Of a stretch of DNA of 64,000 nucleotides, positions 23,429 through 36,120 are shown one piece after another. The stretch spans positions 54,735,081-54,799,080 of the forward strand of contig CM061228.1 of the NCBI GenBank assembly GCA_030844895.1. The letters run 5' to 3'. The notes under the pieces are model-generated. The model did not search any database. It was given only the letters and a program-made list of their open reading frames with translations, and was not told the DNA's origin. The position numbers and the translations under genes are program-made. The stretch's first letter is position 1. Each line of letters starts with the position of its first letter. The stretch comes from Ambrosia x helenae (lineage: Eukaryota > Streptophyta > Magnoliopsida > Asterales > Asteraceae).

Positions 23429-25266
23429 AGACCCAAGAAGCCTCAACATTCACACCATCACTTTCCCTTTCCTTTTGATACCCATCGGCCAACACCAAAC
23501 CCACAACCGAGACATCAAGGCACGAGCAAGAGAAGGATCAAGAGAAGCCGGTTCCACTTTGATTCAACTAACTATGTTATCCGACCATCGCATTCTTTCG
23601 AAACTTTAATCTCTCGGCCCTATTGTAAACCCGACCCACTACCCTTCAAATCGGCCCTTAGTCCATACACATTATAATGTGTAAGTTTAAAGGCCACGAC
23701 AAACTACATAGACTCTCCTTTACTCACATAAAGCACCTATGTATTGAAACTACTCGACACATATGATCACATTGTCACGACACATCACTTATTTGATAAC
23801 TAATCGGCCTCATGTCACAATGCTAGACCAAGTAATGTTTTCGAATCAAAACACAACCTAGATGAGCAACTAATAGTCGATTTTTATAAACAAAACTCAT
23901 TTGATTTATGTTCAAGGTTAAAGGTTATAATAGATGTAATTATAATCGGTTTTCTTCACAAACCCACTAGAACACATTGCATAGCTTCGAGGGCACTTTA
24001 ATAAGCCTAGACCGACCCATTTCGATCCAATACACCATCGGGATTGCGTCCTATATTGTACATTTCCTCGGCTAAGATAACTTAACACATGTTAAACAAG
24101 CCAAAACATGGGTTAATACTATTTTTACATTAAAAAGGCATAAACCTACGTTAAAATGCATATTTTTCTCAAAGACCAACCACACATGACAGCTTGGTTT
24201 CAATTCACGAACCATAATGACATGTGGGGACCACTTTGTTTACAATAAAAGTCAACTTACAACAAAGTACCCGAGATTTTCGAAGTCATATGTTTTACAA
24301 GTACATGTAAATGAATTACAAAACCTCACATGCACAAGACATGGCCTACATACACTAAAACCAAGGTCCACGAATGTCGGTTTAACAATTTTTATGATAA
24401 ATAATAAGAACGTACAATTTACCGTGCTCTTAATAATCATAGGGCAACCATTGTCTGAACGATAGCTATCTCACATTCCAACTTCACTAGACCACACGTA
24501 TCATTATCAGGTGAGTTTCACGGCCCCATTTTACTATTTCTACATTTTTGGGGGACAAACATGCTACAAATCTAGTACAAATATCATTTTGTGTGTTTAT
24601 TCTATCGTGACTACCATGTTGAACATGAGACATTTGGTTCATGAGCTCAACAGTCCTCATACTTACATTATACTATAACCATTAGCTATCGGAAGCCATG
24701 GAACACTTTAATAGATCTATTGGGTTGACACCCCCACTTTTGGTTAGTCGCTCTAACCGGTCACATACAAAAGAGTGTTAGTATTATATTATACATACAT
24801 TGTCTTTAGTGTACAATGCACGAGGCACAACAGTCAAGAGGTTTGGTTACGGGACTCATGGTTTACACAGTATTCATTCGCTTAGCTAGCCTATGATTGG
24901 TCATACACGAATTACACGAGCACTTTACTTGGTACATCTAAACCTGTGAACTCACCAACATTATTGTTGACAAATCTTTTATGCATGTTTTTCAGGTAAT
25001 TGACGAAGAGAAGCAGAGACTTGGGAGAGGACTTCGAGCATGCACCGAGTGGTACTATTTTGGATCAGGTCTTGTCAGTTCCACATTCTTTCAGTATTTG
25101 AGTCATGAATTCCAGATAATTTTACTATTTTTCAGACAATGTAATGATGATTTAAATAATTTATGACATTACCATCCTTCGATGGTATCCATTTTAATAA
25201 ATCTGTGTGTTGCTTGAAAACCTTTCGAGGTCGCATCCCGTGTTTCCGCCTTGGCGGGGTGTGACA

Positions 25267-25325
25267 GTATAGTACCGGTACGGTATTGGTATTTTAAGAT
25301 AAAATACCACTACCGAACCATCCCT
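25267..25325. mobile_element. Right half of the MITE split by LTR D
   Basis: GGTACGGTATTGG..ACCGAACCATCCCT directly follows LTR D and directly precedes element E. Its last five bases, TCCCT, are the candidate left target duplication of E. Confidence 0.5.
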
Positions 25326-25474
25326 TGTAACGTTTCGTATTTTATCTATCTTGTAATAAAAGTTATTTAATAAAATTGTTGAATACCGATGTTTTATTTT
25401 GTTTTAAAATTTTTTCGTAACATTCATAACCTTGTGTGATCATATATATATATGAGAAATGCTTCAAAAAAATA

Positions 25475-25550
25475 GTTGTTTGAACCGGGACTCGAACCCA
25501 CGTCCAAACCCAATCAACAACATACACCAACCACTGAGCCACGTGGCTCT
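25475..25550 (-). repeat. tRNA-like (SINE-derived) segment in the E 5' LTR
   Basis: On the minus strand, A box GTGGCTCAGTGG (25542-25531) and perfect B box GGTTCGAGTCC (25498-25488) lie about 32 nt apart, and a T run follows. The 3' LTR has the same boxes (33400-33390 and 33357-33347). No cloverleaf with a plausible anticodon arm was found, so it is not called a tRNA gene. Confidence 0.65.
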
Positions 25551-26140
25551 TTGGTGATATTATCCAAACTCATTTAAACTTAACACTTTCCTGGAATAAC
25601 CCAGTCAACAACAAAAGTCAACACCCAGATCGAACCCATTCAATTGAGTTATGATCCCGCGTTTTTGTGTTTGATTATGTATGGAATGTGTTTGACCGAC
25701 CTTTCAGCGTATTCCCCACGCCAAAATCACCATTAAAACATACCAATTATAAGTAATTACGCGTTTTTATTTTAAGAATGGGTCAAACTTTCCAATCAAG
25801 CAAACCATTCGTATTTGTATAAATTGAACCCTCCTCTGGAGCCTAAACTCGCCGATCATACAAACCCTACTCGTAATTCCCACAAACAAATCGTTTTTAA
25901 GCCAGAATTCCTCGTGTTTGATTTTTCTGTTGACCGGCTTAAACGAGATCTAAAATCTTCTATAAGTGTCGATTAATTCCTTGTTTTTGTTCATCATTGT
26001 TGTCCAATCAATAACCCCATAAACCCTGAGGTTATTGGTTGTTAATTCGTTTAATTAGAAACCTAGGGTTCTTATCATCGATTTGGGGGAGATGACTTAT
26101 AACTGTCATCGTTCATATTCAAAACAAATCAAAAACCATC

Positions 26141-26235
26141 ACCAACTGATCCATAGATCAGTTGGTGACACCATCCACGTTTACACCACGAACCGGCTCG
26201 TGACATGGGATCGAATCCAGTCACAGCCCTTTTAT
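26141..26235 (+). repeat. Second tRNA-like segment in the E 5' LTR
   Basis: A box TAGATCAGTTGG (26154-26165) and B box GGATCGAATCC (26208-26218). The A box lies in a perfect hairpin, ACCAACTGATC (26141-26151) with GATCAGTTGGT (26156-26166), loop CATA. Confidence 0.55.
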
Positions 26236-26304
26236 TTTTCCTAAGTATTATGGATTGAATTAAGAAACCCTTATAAATAATTGAAACCAAACATAACCGT
26301 TCTC

Positions 26305-26400
26305 AGGGTCTAGACCAGATGGTGTAAGCTTGTGATTTAAACCTCAGATCCGGCCAAGGACCCGGGTTCGATCTTTGGCATCAACAAAATATTTTTTTAA
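26305..26400 (+). repeat. Third tRNA-like segment in the E 5' LTR
   Basis: A-box-like TAGACCAGATGG (26311-26322) and B-box-like GGTTCGATCT (26365-26374), followed by a short T run. Weaker than the other two. Confidence 0.45.
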
Positions 26401-27940
26401 GCCCTTTATCTTTATAATTAATCTAATTAAGTTTTTAAAATAGTTTTTAAATACCAAACATGATTTATAAATTATATAAAATTTAATTTATGTTAATCAA
26501 ATGGTAAAGTTTATAATACAATTTTTTAGTTTTTCAAAAATAATTTATTTAATATATGTAAAATATATTACAACTTTATTCATTTATAAATTAAAAATTC
26601 TATAAAAATATCTAAACGGTTTTATAAAATTTCACAAAAATTATTTTAAACTTATAAATCAATAACATTTTCAGAATTAAATTTTTATTTCAGAAAAACG
26701 TTTATTTAATATTTTTAATTAATGTTTGCTATTTTAATCATAAATAATTCATAATAAATTCATTTTTCATTATTTTTACATCAAAATTTGACATAAATTA
26801 TTTTTATTCATTTAGATCAGAAATAAAATTTTATGATTTAAAGTTTATGAATTTTAATATTTTTAGATATTAATACTATATTTGACAAATAAATATTAAT
26901 ATATTATATACTAACTAATTGAGAAAATAATTTTATAAAAATTATTTTCACATTTACAACATTTTAGTACAATTACCTTTAATTAAGATTTGTCAAAATT
27001 CCTTTTTATCTAATTATTTTTTATTTATTATTTTAACAGTTATTCTAAATTAATCATTAATCAATTGTCAATCCCCAAATTAGGAACCCTAGAATACTTT
27101 TAGACTAGAAAACTTAGACTTTTAAGTTTTCCCATTACTTAATTATTACCTTAAAAATAGGGTGATACTTGGACACACAAGAGCCACAATTATTCTATAT
27201 CAAGGGATTCAATTCTAGCACTAAGGTGAGTTTACATAGCCCCATTGTTACTATTTTACAATTTTTGGGGTGAAACATGTTACATTTTCAATTTACAATT
27301 CAACATAAGTGTCTCTGTGTTATTCTATGTTGCGTTATGTCTTAAACATTACTAGGGTAAGCACAATTAGACTAGCATAATCATTAACTCCGTACAAGCC
27401 AACGATACACAATGATAGATCTATTGGATTGACAACCCCACCCGGATACGTGTACCTCCAGTATGGGTAGCGTGGGTGATTGTTATCGATCATATAACAA
27501 AAACGAGTTAACCATATGCGTATGGGATGGACCACAATATTTTAGTCACAAGGTTTGATTATGCACACGATTTACCTAGTAGTTTTGTTTTCACATATGG
27601 ATTGCCATGACACTTGAATTGTACAAGTTTTTATTCAATATTCAAACCTATGTAATCTCACCAACTTTTGTTAACCCAAAAATATTTTCAAAATTAATAT
27701 GTTTCAAGGAAGAATGAAGTTTAGCTTAGAGTATGCTTGAAGGAATTATTTGAAGTTATTTGAAGTTGTTTGCTTTATTCTAAGTTATGTACTAGTATTT
27801 GGATTTTTAGAAAATGTTTCATTTTGGATATTTTATGCTATCAATAAAGTACTTAAAATTTCATTATTACCATGTGCTACTGAACAATCATCAATACGTG
27901 ACATCCCGATGTTTCTGCCATCGGTTGGGGTGTTACAGAT

Positions 27941-27953
27941 TGGTATCAAAGCC
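27941..27953 (+). other. Primer-binding site of element E
   Basis: TGGTATCAAAGCC, one mismatch to the initiator-Met tRNA complement TGGTATCAGAGCC, three bases after the LTR end. Confidence 0.85.
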
Positions 27954-28524
27954 TTGGTTATAGGGAATTAGGTTATTAGAAAAATAACCTAGACTATAAC
28001 CTTAGGGATTTTAAACCAGTACTTGCTTCTCTTGCTTACAACCCTATTTGCTTCCTTATCCTTATCCCTATCCCACACCCTATACTACCCTAGTCCTATG
28101 AGTTGTCTACTCTTATTCGTCTACTGCAATCCTGATCCACCTTTAGATTAATAGGACAAAATCCTCAGGTATAGCCTGAACCACCTTGAAGATCTCGTCG
28201 AAGTTCTAGATTTTAATAACGAACACGTGCAATCTGGAAGGGTGAACACCGATATTCTGAGTTTTCTGTCTAGGACTGGCATTGCGCATAAATCCCAATC
28301 AGATGAGGGACCCAGATGCCTACCTGGGAATTCTCGGGATGAGTGTTCACTTATAGACTAAAGCATGTCTTCACTATGTTATTAGAATCTAGAAGCTTTG
28401 ATAAGTCAAGGTTTTCGTTTATTTGTTTTAATTAATGAATAAATGATTACACTCCTTATTGTATCCCATTATCCTTGATTCATCCTATGTCTCATTGAAA
28501 CCTTCAATATGTCTCTTACAGATA
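27954..28524 (+). other. Untranslated leader of element E
   Basis: No coding region between primer site and gag. It ends with an acceptor-like TGTCTCTTACAG (to 28521) just before the gag ATG at 28525. No ORF equivalent to ORF1 of the array elements is present. Confidence 0.5.
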
Positions 28525-31500
28525 ATGCCTCCTCGTTACAGCTCTCGTATTAACAACGATCATGATGGCGAAAGCATCAACAACAACAACAACAACCATG
28601 ACAATGACAATGTCCAACTCGCTGCGATCATTTCCCAGCAAATGGCTCAAAAAATAGCGATATTAGTTCCCAATTTGGTGGCTCAAGTCATTCAAATGAA
28701 TGGAAATGTCAATGGTAATGGAAATGGCAATGGGAATGGTAATCACAATGTGAATGGCAATGGGAACGGGAATGCTCACCCTGTTTGCACCCTCAAGCAC
28801 TTCAACACTTGCAACTCTCCTAAGTTTAGTGGGGACAAAGGAGCCACTGGCCTCATTCAGTGGTTCGAAGGTATCGAAAATACCTTCATTAATAGCGATT
28901 TCCTCAATAATCTCAAAGTTCGCTATGCTATGAGTGTCCTCCAAAAGCGGCACTCACATGGTGGAACTAAGAGAAAAGGACTCGTGGAGCTGAAGTCGCA
29001 CTGGCTTTGACTTGGGATCAAGTTAAGGATATTATGAAGGATGAATTTTGCCCTCGTAATGAAGTCAAGAAGTTAGAGGATGAGTTTCACGTTCTGGTCC
29101 AAGACAGTGGGGAGAATCTGGCCTACAACACTTGTTTCCATGAACTGAGCCTATTGCTACCACATAAGGTCACACCCCTACCTGTTGCTATTGAAAAGTA
29201 CATTGGAGGTCTACCCATGCAGATTCAGGATACTGTGTGGGGAAGAAATCATGCCAATCTCGAGTAAGCCAAACGCCTAGCAGCTACTTTGACTGATAAC
29301 CATGTGAAAAATGGCACCCTTTTTCGCAAGAATACAAAGAAAGCTGTTGCGAAGGATACTCCTCAACCTGCTATCGAGGTGAAGTCTGAGCCCTCAACCA
29401 ACAAAAGACGCAAGGCAAGGAATTTTGCAATGGTTGCCACTCCTCCACCAAACAAGAAACCATATACTGGAACCCATCCTTTGTGTAACACCTGCAAGTA
29501 TCACCACCCAACCCAAGTTCCTTGTCGTCAATGTACCAATTGTCAAAAGTACGGGCATCTTGCGAATGTTTGTCGAATTCCTGTTGCTAATGCCCCTACT
29601 GCTCAGAATAACCCTGCTACGAATGCTCTAGCCCACAATCATCAAAATGGTAGGCCTGCTCGTGATCAGTGTTATGAGTGTGGTAGCCCATATCATTATA
29701 GGGATACGTGCCGTAATCGTGGAAACCAGAACCAAAACCAAAACCAGAATCAAAACCAAGGTGCTCGTGGTCGCACGTACAACATCAATGCTAATCAAGC
29801 CCGCAACAACAATGAAGTGGTTAATGGTGCGTTTCTTGTTAATAACCACTATGCTTATATACTATTTGATTCGGGTGCTGATAAGTCGTTTATGTCACTT
29901 AAATTTGAACCCCTACTTAACATGCCTCAAACTAACCTAGAGGAACCCTTAGTGGTAGAAGTAGCTGACGGGAAATCTATCTCGATCAATTCTGTTATCC
30001 GAAACTATGTGTTGAACCTTGATGACCATACTTTCTCTATTGACCTCATTCCTATGCATCTTGGAAGCTTCAATGTCATAGTAGGCATGAATTGGTTGTT
30101 AACCCATCGTGCTGAAATATTATGCTTCGAGAAAGTTATTCGCATTCATATTGTATCTAGTGACATTTTGAAGATTTATGGCGAGAAACCTTGTGGCGAA
30201 GTTAAAATCATGTCTTGCACAACTGCCCAAAAATACTTACGAAAGGGGTATATGGCTTTCTTGGCTAATGTAATAGAAAAGAAAGATAAGGGCAAGAGTA
30301 TACAAGATATTCCAATCATTCAGGATTATCCTGATGTCTTCCCAGAAGATCTACCTGGTTACCTCCTTCTCGCCAAGTTGAATTTAGAATCGATCTCATA
30401 CCTGGTGCCAACCCAATTGCCAAATCTCCTTATTGTCTTGCACCATCTGAGATGCAAGAGCTTGCCAGTCAACTCCAGGAACTCTCAGATAAGGGTTTCA
30501 TCCGCCCCAGTTTTTCTCCTTGGGAAGCCCCTGTGTTATTCGTCAAGAAGAAGGAAGGATCCCTCAGGATGTGTATCGATTATCGTGAGCTTAATAAACT
30601 CACCATCAAGAATCGTTACCCTTTACCTAGAATCGACGATCTTTTTTATCAGCTTCAAGGAGCAACTCATTTCTCGAAGATTGATCTTTGTTATGGTTAT
30701 CATCAGCTTAGAGTTCATGAGGAAGACATTCCCAAAACGGCCTTTCGTACACGTTATGGTCATTACGAATTCATGGTCATGCTATTTGGATTGACCAACA
30801 CTCTCACAGTGTTTATAGATCTAATGAATCGGGTTTGTAAACCCTATCTTGATAAGTTCATGATCGTCTTTATTGACGACATTTTGATTTATTCCAAGTC
30901 AAAATCTGATCACGAACAACACCTTCATTCAATCTTGGGTCTCCTAAAGAAAGAACAACTGTATGCCAAGTTCTCAAAATGTGAATTTTGGCTTAAGGAA
31001 GTTCAATTTTTGGGTCACGTCATCAACGAGAACGGAAATTATGTTGATCCCGCAAAGATCGAAGTTGTCAAAAATTGGAGTGTTCCTAAAACTCCAACAG
31101 AAGTTTGTTCTTTTCTTGGTCTAGCTGGTTATTATCGTCGATTCATTGCTAATTTTTCCAAGATCGTTGTTCCTATCACGGCTTTAACTCATAAGGGTAA
31201 ACCTTATGAGTGGGGACCAAAACAAGAGGAAGCATTCGAGACTCTTAAGCTGAAACTATGTGAAGCTCCTATCTTGACCCTACCTGACAGTAATGATGAT
31301 TTCGTGGTCTATTGTGACGCATCAAATCAAGGTCTTGGTTGTGTTCTTATGCAACGAGGCAAGGTTATTGCTTATGTGTCCAAACAACTTAAGATGCATG
31401 AAAAGAATTATACCACCCATGATCTCGAATTGGGTGCATTCGTCTTCGCCCTCAAGATTTGGAGACACTACCTTTATGGTACCAAATGTGTGGTTTTCAC

Positions 31501-33146
31501 AGACCACAAAAGTCTTCAACATATCTTCAACCAGAAAGATCTTAACATGAGGCAACGACGTTGGGTTGAGTTACTTAACGACTATGATTGCGAGATTCGC
31601 TACCATCCTGGCAAAGCGAACGTTGGGGCAGACGCACTCAGTCGTAAAGAGCGCGTCAAACTTCATTGTGCAAGGGTTCGTACTGATTTCCAGGATCGTG
31701 TTCTTCAGGCTCAACATACCTCTGTCACCCAAGGTAACATGTATGAGGAAATGTCTTGTGGTGCTGAGAATACTTGAAACCAAACCTGATGATCTACTTT
31801 ATTTTCTCAATCGAGTTTGGGTTCCTAACCGCGATGATCTTCGTACTTTCCTTATGAACGAGGCTCATAAATCTCGTTATTCTATTCATCCTAGTGCTGA
31901 TAAAACGTACAAAGATCTTCGGTATTCGTATTGGTGGCCTGGTATGAAGAAAGATATTGCTCTTTTTGTAGCAAAATGTCTCACTTGTTCCAAGGTCAAA
32001 GCTGAACATCAATGACCTTCTGGTTTGCTTGAACAACCAGAAATTCCCGTATGGAAATGGGAAAGCATAGCGATGGACTTTATCACTAAACCAAGTCAGC
32101 CCATTTCTTATGACAGTATTTGGGTAATCATTGATCGCTTGACCAAGTCAGCCCATTTCTTACCAATTTGTGAGAAATATTATGTGGAAAGGTTGGCAAG
32201 GATATACATGAGTGAAATTGTATGTCGCCATGGTATACCTCTGGACATCATTTCTGATCGTAATGGTCGTTTCACCTCTCGTTTTTGGGATTCTTTACAA
32301 GACGCTTTGGGTACCAAGTTAAACCCAAGCACAGAATATCACCCTCAGACAGATGGTCAGACTAAACGAACCATCCAGACACTTGAGGATATGCTCAGGG
32401 CTTGTGTCATCGATTTTAGTGGCGCATGGGATTCTCATCTTCCTTTGGTCGAGTTCTCGTACAACAACAGTTACCATGCTAGTATTGACATGACTCCATT
32501 CGAGGCACTTTATGGTCATAAGTGTCGTTCACATGTCCGTTGGACCGAGATTGGTGAAGCCCAGATCACTGGTCCTGAACTGATCCAGGAAACTACAGAC
32601 AATATTCAACTGATCCAGGATAATCTTCTTAAGGCTAGAAGTCGACAGAAGAGTTATGCTGATAAACGTCGAAAGACCTTGGAATTTCAAGTCGGGGACT
32701 TTGTACTTCTTAAGGTATCCCCTTGGAAGGGAGTGATTCGCTTTGGGAGAAAGGGAAAACTAGCTCCTCGTTATGTGGGTCCATTCAAAGTGCTTGACAG
32801 GATTGGAAAAGTGGCCTACAAACTTGATCTTCCACCTGAGCTAAGCAATGTCCACCAAACTTTTCATGTTTCGAATCTGAAGAAATGCTTAGCAGATGAG
32901 AACCTCCATGTCCCCCTCGACGATGTGCAAATCAATGAAACTATGCACATTATTGAGAAATTTGTTGAAATCATGGACACTGGAATCAAGAAACTTAAGC
33001 GCAGTCGCATTCTGATTGTCAAAGTTCGTTGGGAATCTAAACGAGGTCCAGAGTTCAATTGGGAACACAAATACCCGATGAATTCTAAATACTCACACCT
33101 CTTTCTAGCAGACTCTCCAACTCCAACTTCGGGACGAAGTTCCTAA
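28525..33146 (+). pseudogene. Gag-pol remnant of element E (five or more breaks)
   Basis: Domains in order: gag with N-rich and (NG)n runs (from MPPRYSSRIN), two zinc knuckles (CTNCQKYGHLANVC, CYECGSPYHYRDTC), protease (YILFDSGADKS), RT (FIDDILIYS), RNase H (VVYCDASNQGLG), integrase zinc finger (SRYSIHP..CLTC), integrase core (ITKPSQP, HPQTDGQTKRTIQTLED) and chromodomain-like tail. Breaks: a frame change near 28970-29000, a stop TAA at 29265, a one-base loss near 30357 (GGTTA for GGTTTA), a frame change near 31760, and a TGA at 32013 where CGA is expected. Unlike the array elements there is no intron between the gag N-terminus and the core of gag. Not functional as it stands. Confidence 0.92.
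33125..33141 (+). other. GGGAC-loop hairpin before the E polypurine tract
   Basis: AACTTC (33125-33130) pairs with GAAGTT (33136-33141) around the loop GGGAC. The array elements have the same loop at the same place with a different stem. Confidence 0.7.
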
Positions 33147-33159
33147 AAGTAGGGGAGAC
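33145..33159 (+). other. Polypurine tract of element E
   Basis: AAAAGTAGGGGAGAC directly upstream of the 3' LTR TGTAACG start. Confidence 0.8.
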
Positions 33160-33272
33160 TGTAACGTTTCATATTTTATCTATCTTGTAATAAAAGTTAT
33201 TAATAAAATCGATGAATCCTGATGTTTTATTATGTTTTAATTTTTTTCGTAACATTTATAATCTTGTGTGAT

Positions 33273-33311
<39 letters not shown>

Positions 33312-33615
33312 GAGAAATGCTTTAAAAAAAATAGTTGTTTGAACCGGGACTCGAACCCATGTCCAAACCCAATCAACAACATACACCAACCACTGAGCCA
33401 CACGGCTCTTTGGTGATATTATCCAAACCCATTTAAACTTAACACTTTCCTGGCATAACCCAGTCAACAACAAAAGTCAACACCCAGATCGAACCCATTC
33501 AATTGAGTTATGATCCCGCGTTTTTGTGTTTGATTATGTAAGGAATGTATTTGACCGACCTTTCAGCATATTCCCCACTCCAAAATCACCATTAAAACAT
33601 ACCAATTATAAGTAA
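33160..33615 (+). repeat. 3' LTR fragment of element E
   Basis: Matches the first ~455 bp of the 5' LTR, then stops after ATAAGTA. It contains a (CA)n(TA)n microsatellite at about 33275-33311 where the 5' LTR has only (TA)n. Confidence 0.88.
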
Positions 33616-34009
33616 CGAGTTGCGTTTGCCCGCGCGTTGCGGCGGGATCTTGATTATGAATGTTTTAGTATCACCATATGAGATGCGAAAATTCTTAAAC
33701 TTTATTCAAACCATCTTTCCTTTTTATTCTTATCTTTTTTTTTTCATTATCCCTAACCTACAACAACACACCTAAATTATTTTACTTCAAAAGACAAAGT
33801 GTTTTAGGAAAAGACCTGAGTTTTGGGGTCCTAACTTTGTATGTTATATATTTTTAAGTTTGAAGTTGCCTTGGTAACAACACACAAATTACATCTTTTG
33901 CATATTTTAAAATATAAATAAAGTTTTGACATTTATAGTCATGATAACAAAATAAATTGTCCAAATAAAACCGAATTTAACAACGCGTCTTAGATAGTTT
34001 AAGAAATAT
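33616..34009. other. 394-bp insertion or junction sequence between E and the array
   Basis: Unrelated to the E 5' LTR. It begins with GC-rich GTTTGCCCGCGCGTTGCGGC and continues AT-rich. No coding region. It may be a small transposon or the edge of a deletion. The last five bases, AATAT, are the candidate left target duplication of the array. Confidence 0.4.
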
Positions 34010-35015
34010 TGTAACAACCGGCAAAAATAAGGTAATTCCGTACAATTAATTAATATATGATTAACGTAATTAAATGCAATTATGTGTGATTTAATTATCA
34101 AGGCCTTAGGGGATAGCAATTTCCAAATAGTGCATAGGAATGCATACGTTTAATGGTAAAGCATGATTGGATCATGTGCGAATAAGCTATCCGGTATGGA
34201 CGTTGGCAATTACCCGGTAATAATTAAATAAACAAAACGGATCCCGGACACCCAGGATATAAAATAAGGGGTATTTTCATGAAATATAATGAGTTTTGGA
34301 ACTCCAAAACCATAAATGAAAACGTCTTGTACAAACCTCCCGGTAACGAATAAAATGCGCGTATCGCACCCGATACGCGTATAACTCATAATTTCACCCG
34401 GTAAAGGCCTAAATAACCTATCAACGCTTAAAATAGACTATATTTAAGGGTTATTAAAGGTATTTTTAATGTCCGGATAACGCGTGATTAAAACCCGAAA
34501 AATACCCGAACGACACCCGAACGACGGGGGATTAAACATAACAACAATGGGTAAATATTTGTAGTTGTGGACCCCACTTAAAACCCACATGGGGCCGGCC
34601 TAAGGGCCATGATATACTCACATCTTGTGTTTAATAATTATAATCTAGAATCCTAATACAAGCATGCTTTATACAAAGACAAAAGGTGTAAGAAAAAGCA
34701 TAAGTAGACATTAGTACAAAAGTGGCTCAAGACTTGTCCCCCTTGGATCAAATTTCGGCCAAGAGGCCAAGATAATCCAAGACACACCACTAAACCATCA
34801 TGACACTAGTAGAAGCATGCCTTGTTAAGTCTTGTAAGTAGGATCATGATGCCTTATAAAGATTTAACCAAGATTTGCAAGAAACCACCTATCCATGCAT
34901 ACATACATACGGCTCCCTACATACACACACATATCCTCTTTGCAAAAATCTCCCAAGTACACATATGATCTTCCATAAGATCTCTTGAATATTTGGCATC
35001 ATTACATGTGATAAT

Positions 35016-35025
35016 TATATAAATA
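35016..35025 (+). promoter_or_regulatory. TATA box of array LTR 1
   Basis: TATATAAATA about 1 kb into the LTR. Equivalent copies are at 45615-45624 and 56191-56200. If used, transcripts start near 35050 and carry a leader of over 2 kb that includes the hairpin array and the LTR intron. Confidence 0.55.
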
Positions 35026-36120
35026 ACACATGTTAGAAGATTGAACAACAAAGCAAAACAAATCCTCCTTTCTTCCCTCTCTTGGCCGTGGGTTTCCATA
35101 CACACACACACATTGTTCTTTCAAGTTTTTACATCTCCAAATCACTTAAAATCATCCATCATCCAAACCCCTTTTGTGTGTTTCAAGAGCTTGGAGCTAA
35201 ACCACTAGGAAGAACACACTAAACCCCTCTCAAATCCAAGGTTTTTGTCTTCCCTAGCCTTGTGCTAGTAGTAAGCTTCTTAATCTTGTTTTTGATTGTT
35301 ATTATTCATGTATGTGTTCCTAGTAGCAAGTTGTACATGAAGGGTTTAAAAATGGTTTTGAACATAATCTTTAATAAGTTTTCATGTGTAAAATGGAAGA
35401 TTAAAGATATGAAAATAAACCATGGATTTGTTGATGATGATGTATTAGTCTTGAAAATATATAAAGTTTACATGTAAGACTAAGTAGGATGATGTTTTGG
35501 TTAAGATTTTGAAATGAACTTGAATATGTTAAAACTAACCTTAATTCATCTTATTATGATCATTTAAGTTATAATATGTGGAAAAACATGTTAGAAGTTC
35601 ATAAATGAATAAGATGGAAAATCTAAGTTAGCTTACTTAGATAAATGAAATTTTGATAAAATGGACAAATACATAAAACACACATATAATTAGTCTTTCA
35701 TATGGAATATAAGACTAACATAAGTGTTTTGATACAAAAATAACTTACCAATAAAAAGTTGAATCTTCAAAGTTAACTATTTTGAGTGAAAAATGCTAAC
35801 TTTGGAAGTTAGAGTGGAAAAATGCAACTTTTGTAAGTTAAGGGACTAAAGTTGTAACTTTGAAAGTTAAGGGACTAAAATGGACATTTTAGAAACTATT
35901 AGTCCAAAAATACAAGTATGGAAAGTTTGGTGTCAAAAATGCAAGTAATAAAGTCTAAGGATGATTTTTGTAAATACTAGTAGAAATACTTGGGTATTTT
36001 GTATAAAAGTGTATTTTTGAAAGTTATAAAAATATAAAGGGTTTTAACATAAGGATGTTTATAAAATAGAGATTTTATAAAAATATTAAACAAACTTGGG
36101 AAACTTATACAAAAATGAAT

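Larger units (their letters stand above)
15244..25266 (+). mobile_element. LTR D: solo Tekay-type LTR carrying three nested insertions
   Basis: Starts TGTGACAACAG and ends GGCGGGGTGTGACA. Flanks are GTATG (15239-15243) and GTATA (25267-25271), a 5-bp duplication with one mismatch. Removing the hAT-like element (15395-16372) and solo LTRs B and C with their duplications leaves about 3.2 kb in segments 15244-15394, 16373-16585, 19472-20318 and 23232-25266. Conserved modules: TATATAAGG at 23420-23428, donor-like CAG|GTGAGTTTCAC at 24511, palindrome ATAGATCTAT at 24711-24720, CCTGTGAACTCACC at 24943-24956 and acceptor-like TTTTTCAG ending 24995. No internal region or second LTR is present, so it is probably a solo LTR left by recombination. 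Confidence 0.75.
25326..27937 (+). repeat. 5' LTR of element E
   Basis: TGTAACG start and GGTGTTACA end next to the primer site, 2612 bp. Contains three tRNA-like Pol III box pairs, an AT-rich middle (26400-27170), a donor-like AAG|GTGAGTTTACATAG (27226), palindrome ATAGATCTAT (27415-27424), CCTATGTAATCTCACC (27647-27662) and acceptor-like GTTTCAAG (27708). Confidence 0.9.
25326..33615 (+). mobile_element. Element E: decayed full-length Tekay-type Gypsy retrotransposon with truncated 3' LTR
   Basis: 5' LTR 25326-27937, primer site 27941, gag-pol remnant 28525-33146, polypurine tract 33145-33159 and 3' LTR from 33160. The first ~455 bp of the 3' LTR match the 5' LTR with roughly twenty visible differences, many C/T, plus a CA-repeat expansion in the 3' copy only. 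Similarity stops at 33615. The C-terminal pol sequence (KVRWESKRGPEFNWE) is the chromodomain-like tail typical of the Tekay/Del lineage. Confidence 0.92.

Noticed and set aside
25488..25542. A tRNA gene on the minus strand
   Set aside because: A and B boxes are present, but no acceptor stem or anticodon arm folds convincingly; treated as SINE-derived.
28663..28953. Minus-strand frame opposite the E gag
   Set aside because: Shadow of the (NG)n repeat coding on the plus strand.
35262..35477. 71-codon frame repeated in all three array LTRs
   Set aside because: The repetition only reflects near-identical LTRs; the frame is low-complexity, hydrophobic and lies in the leader.
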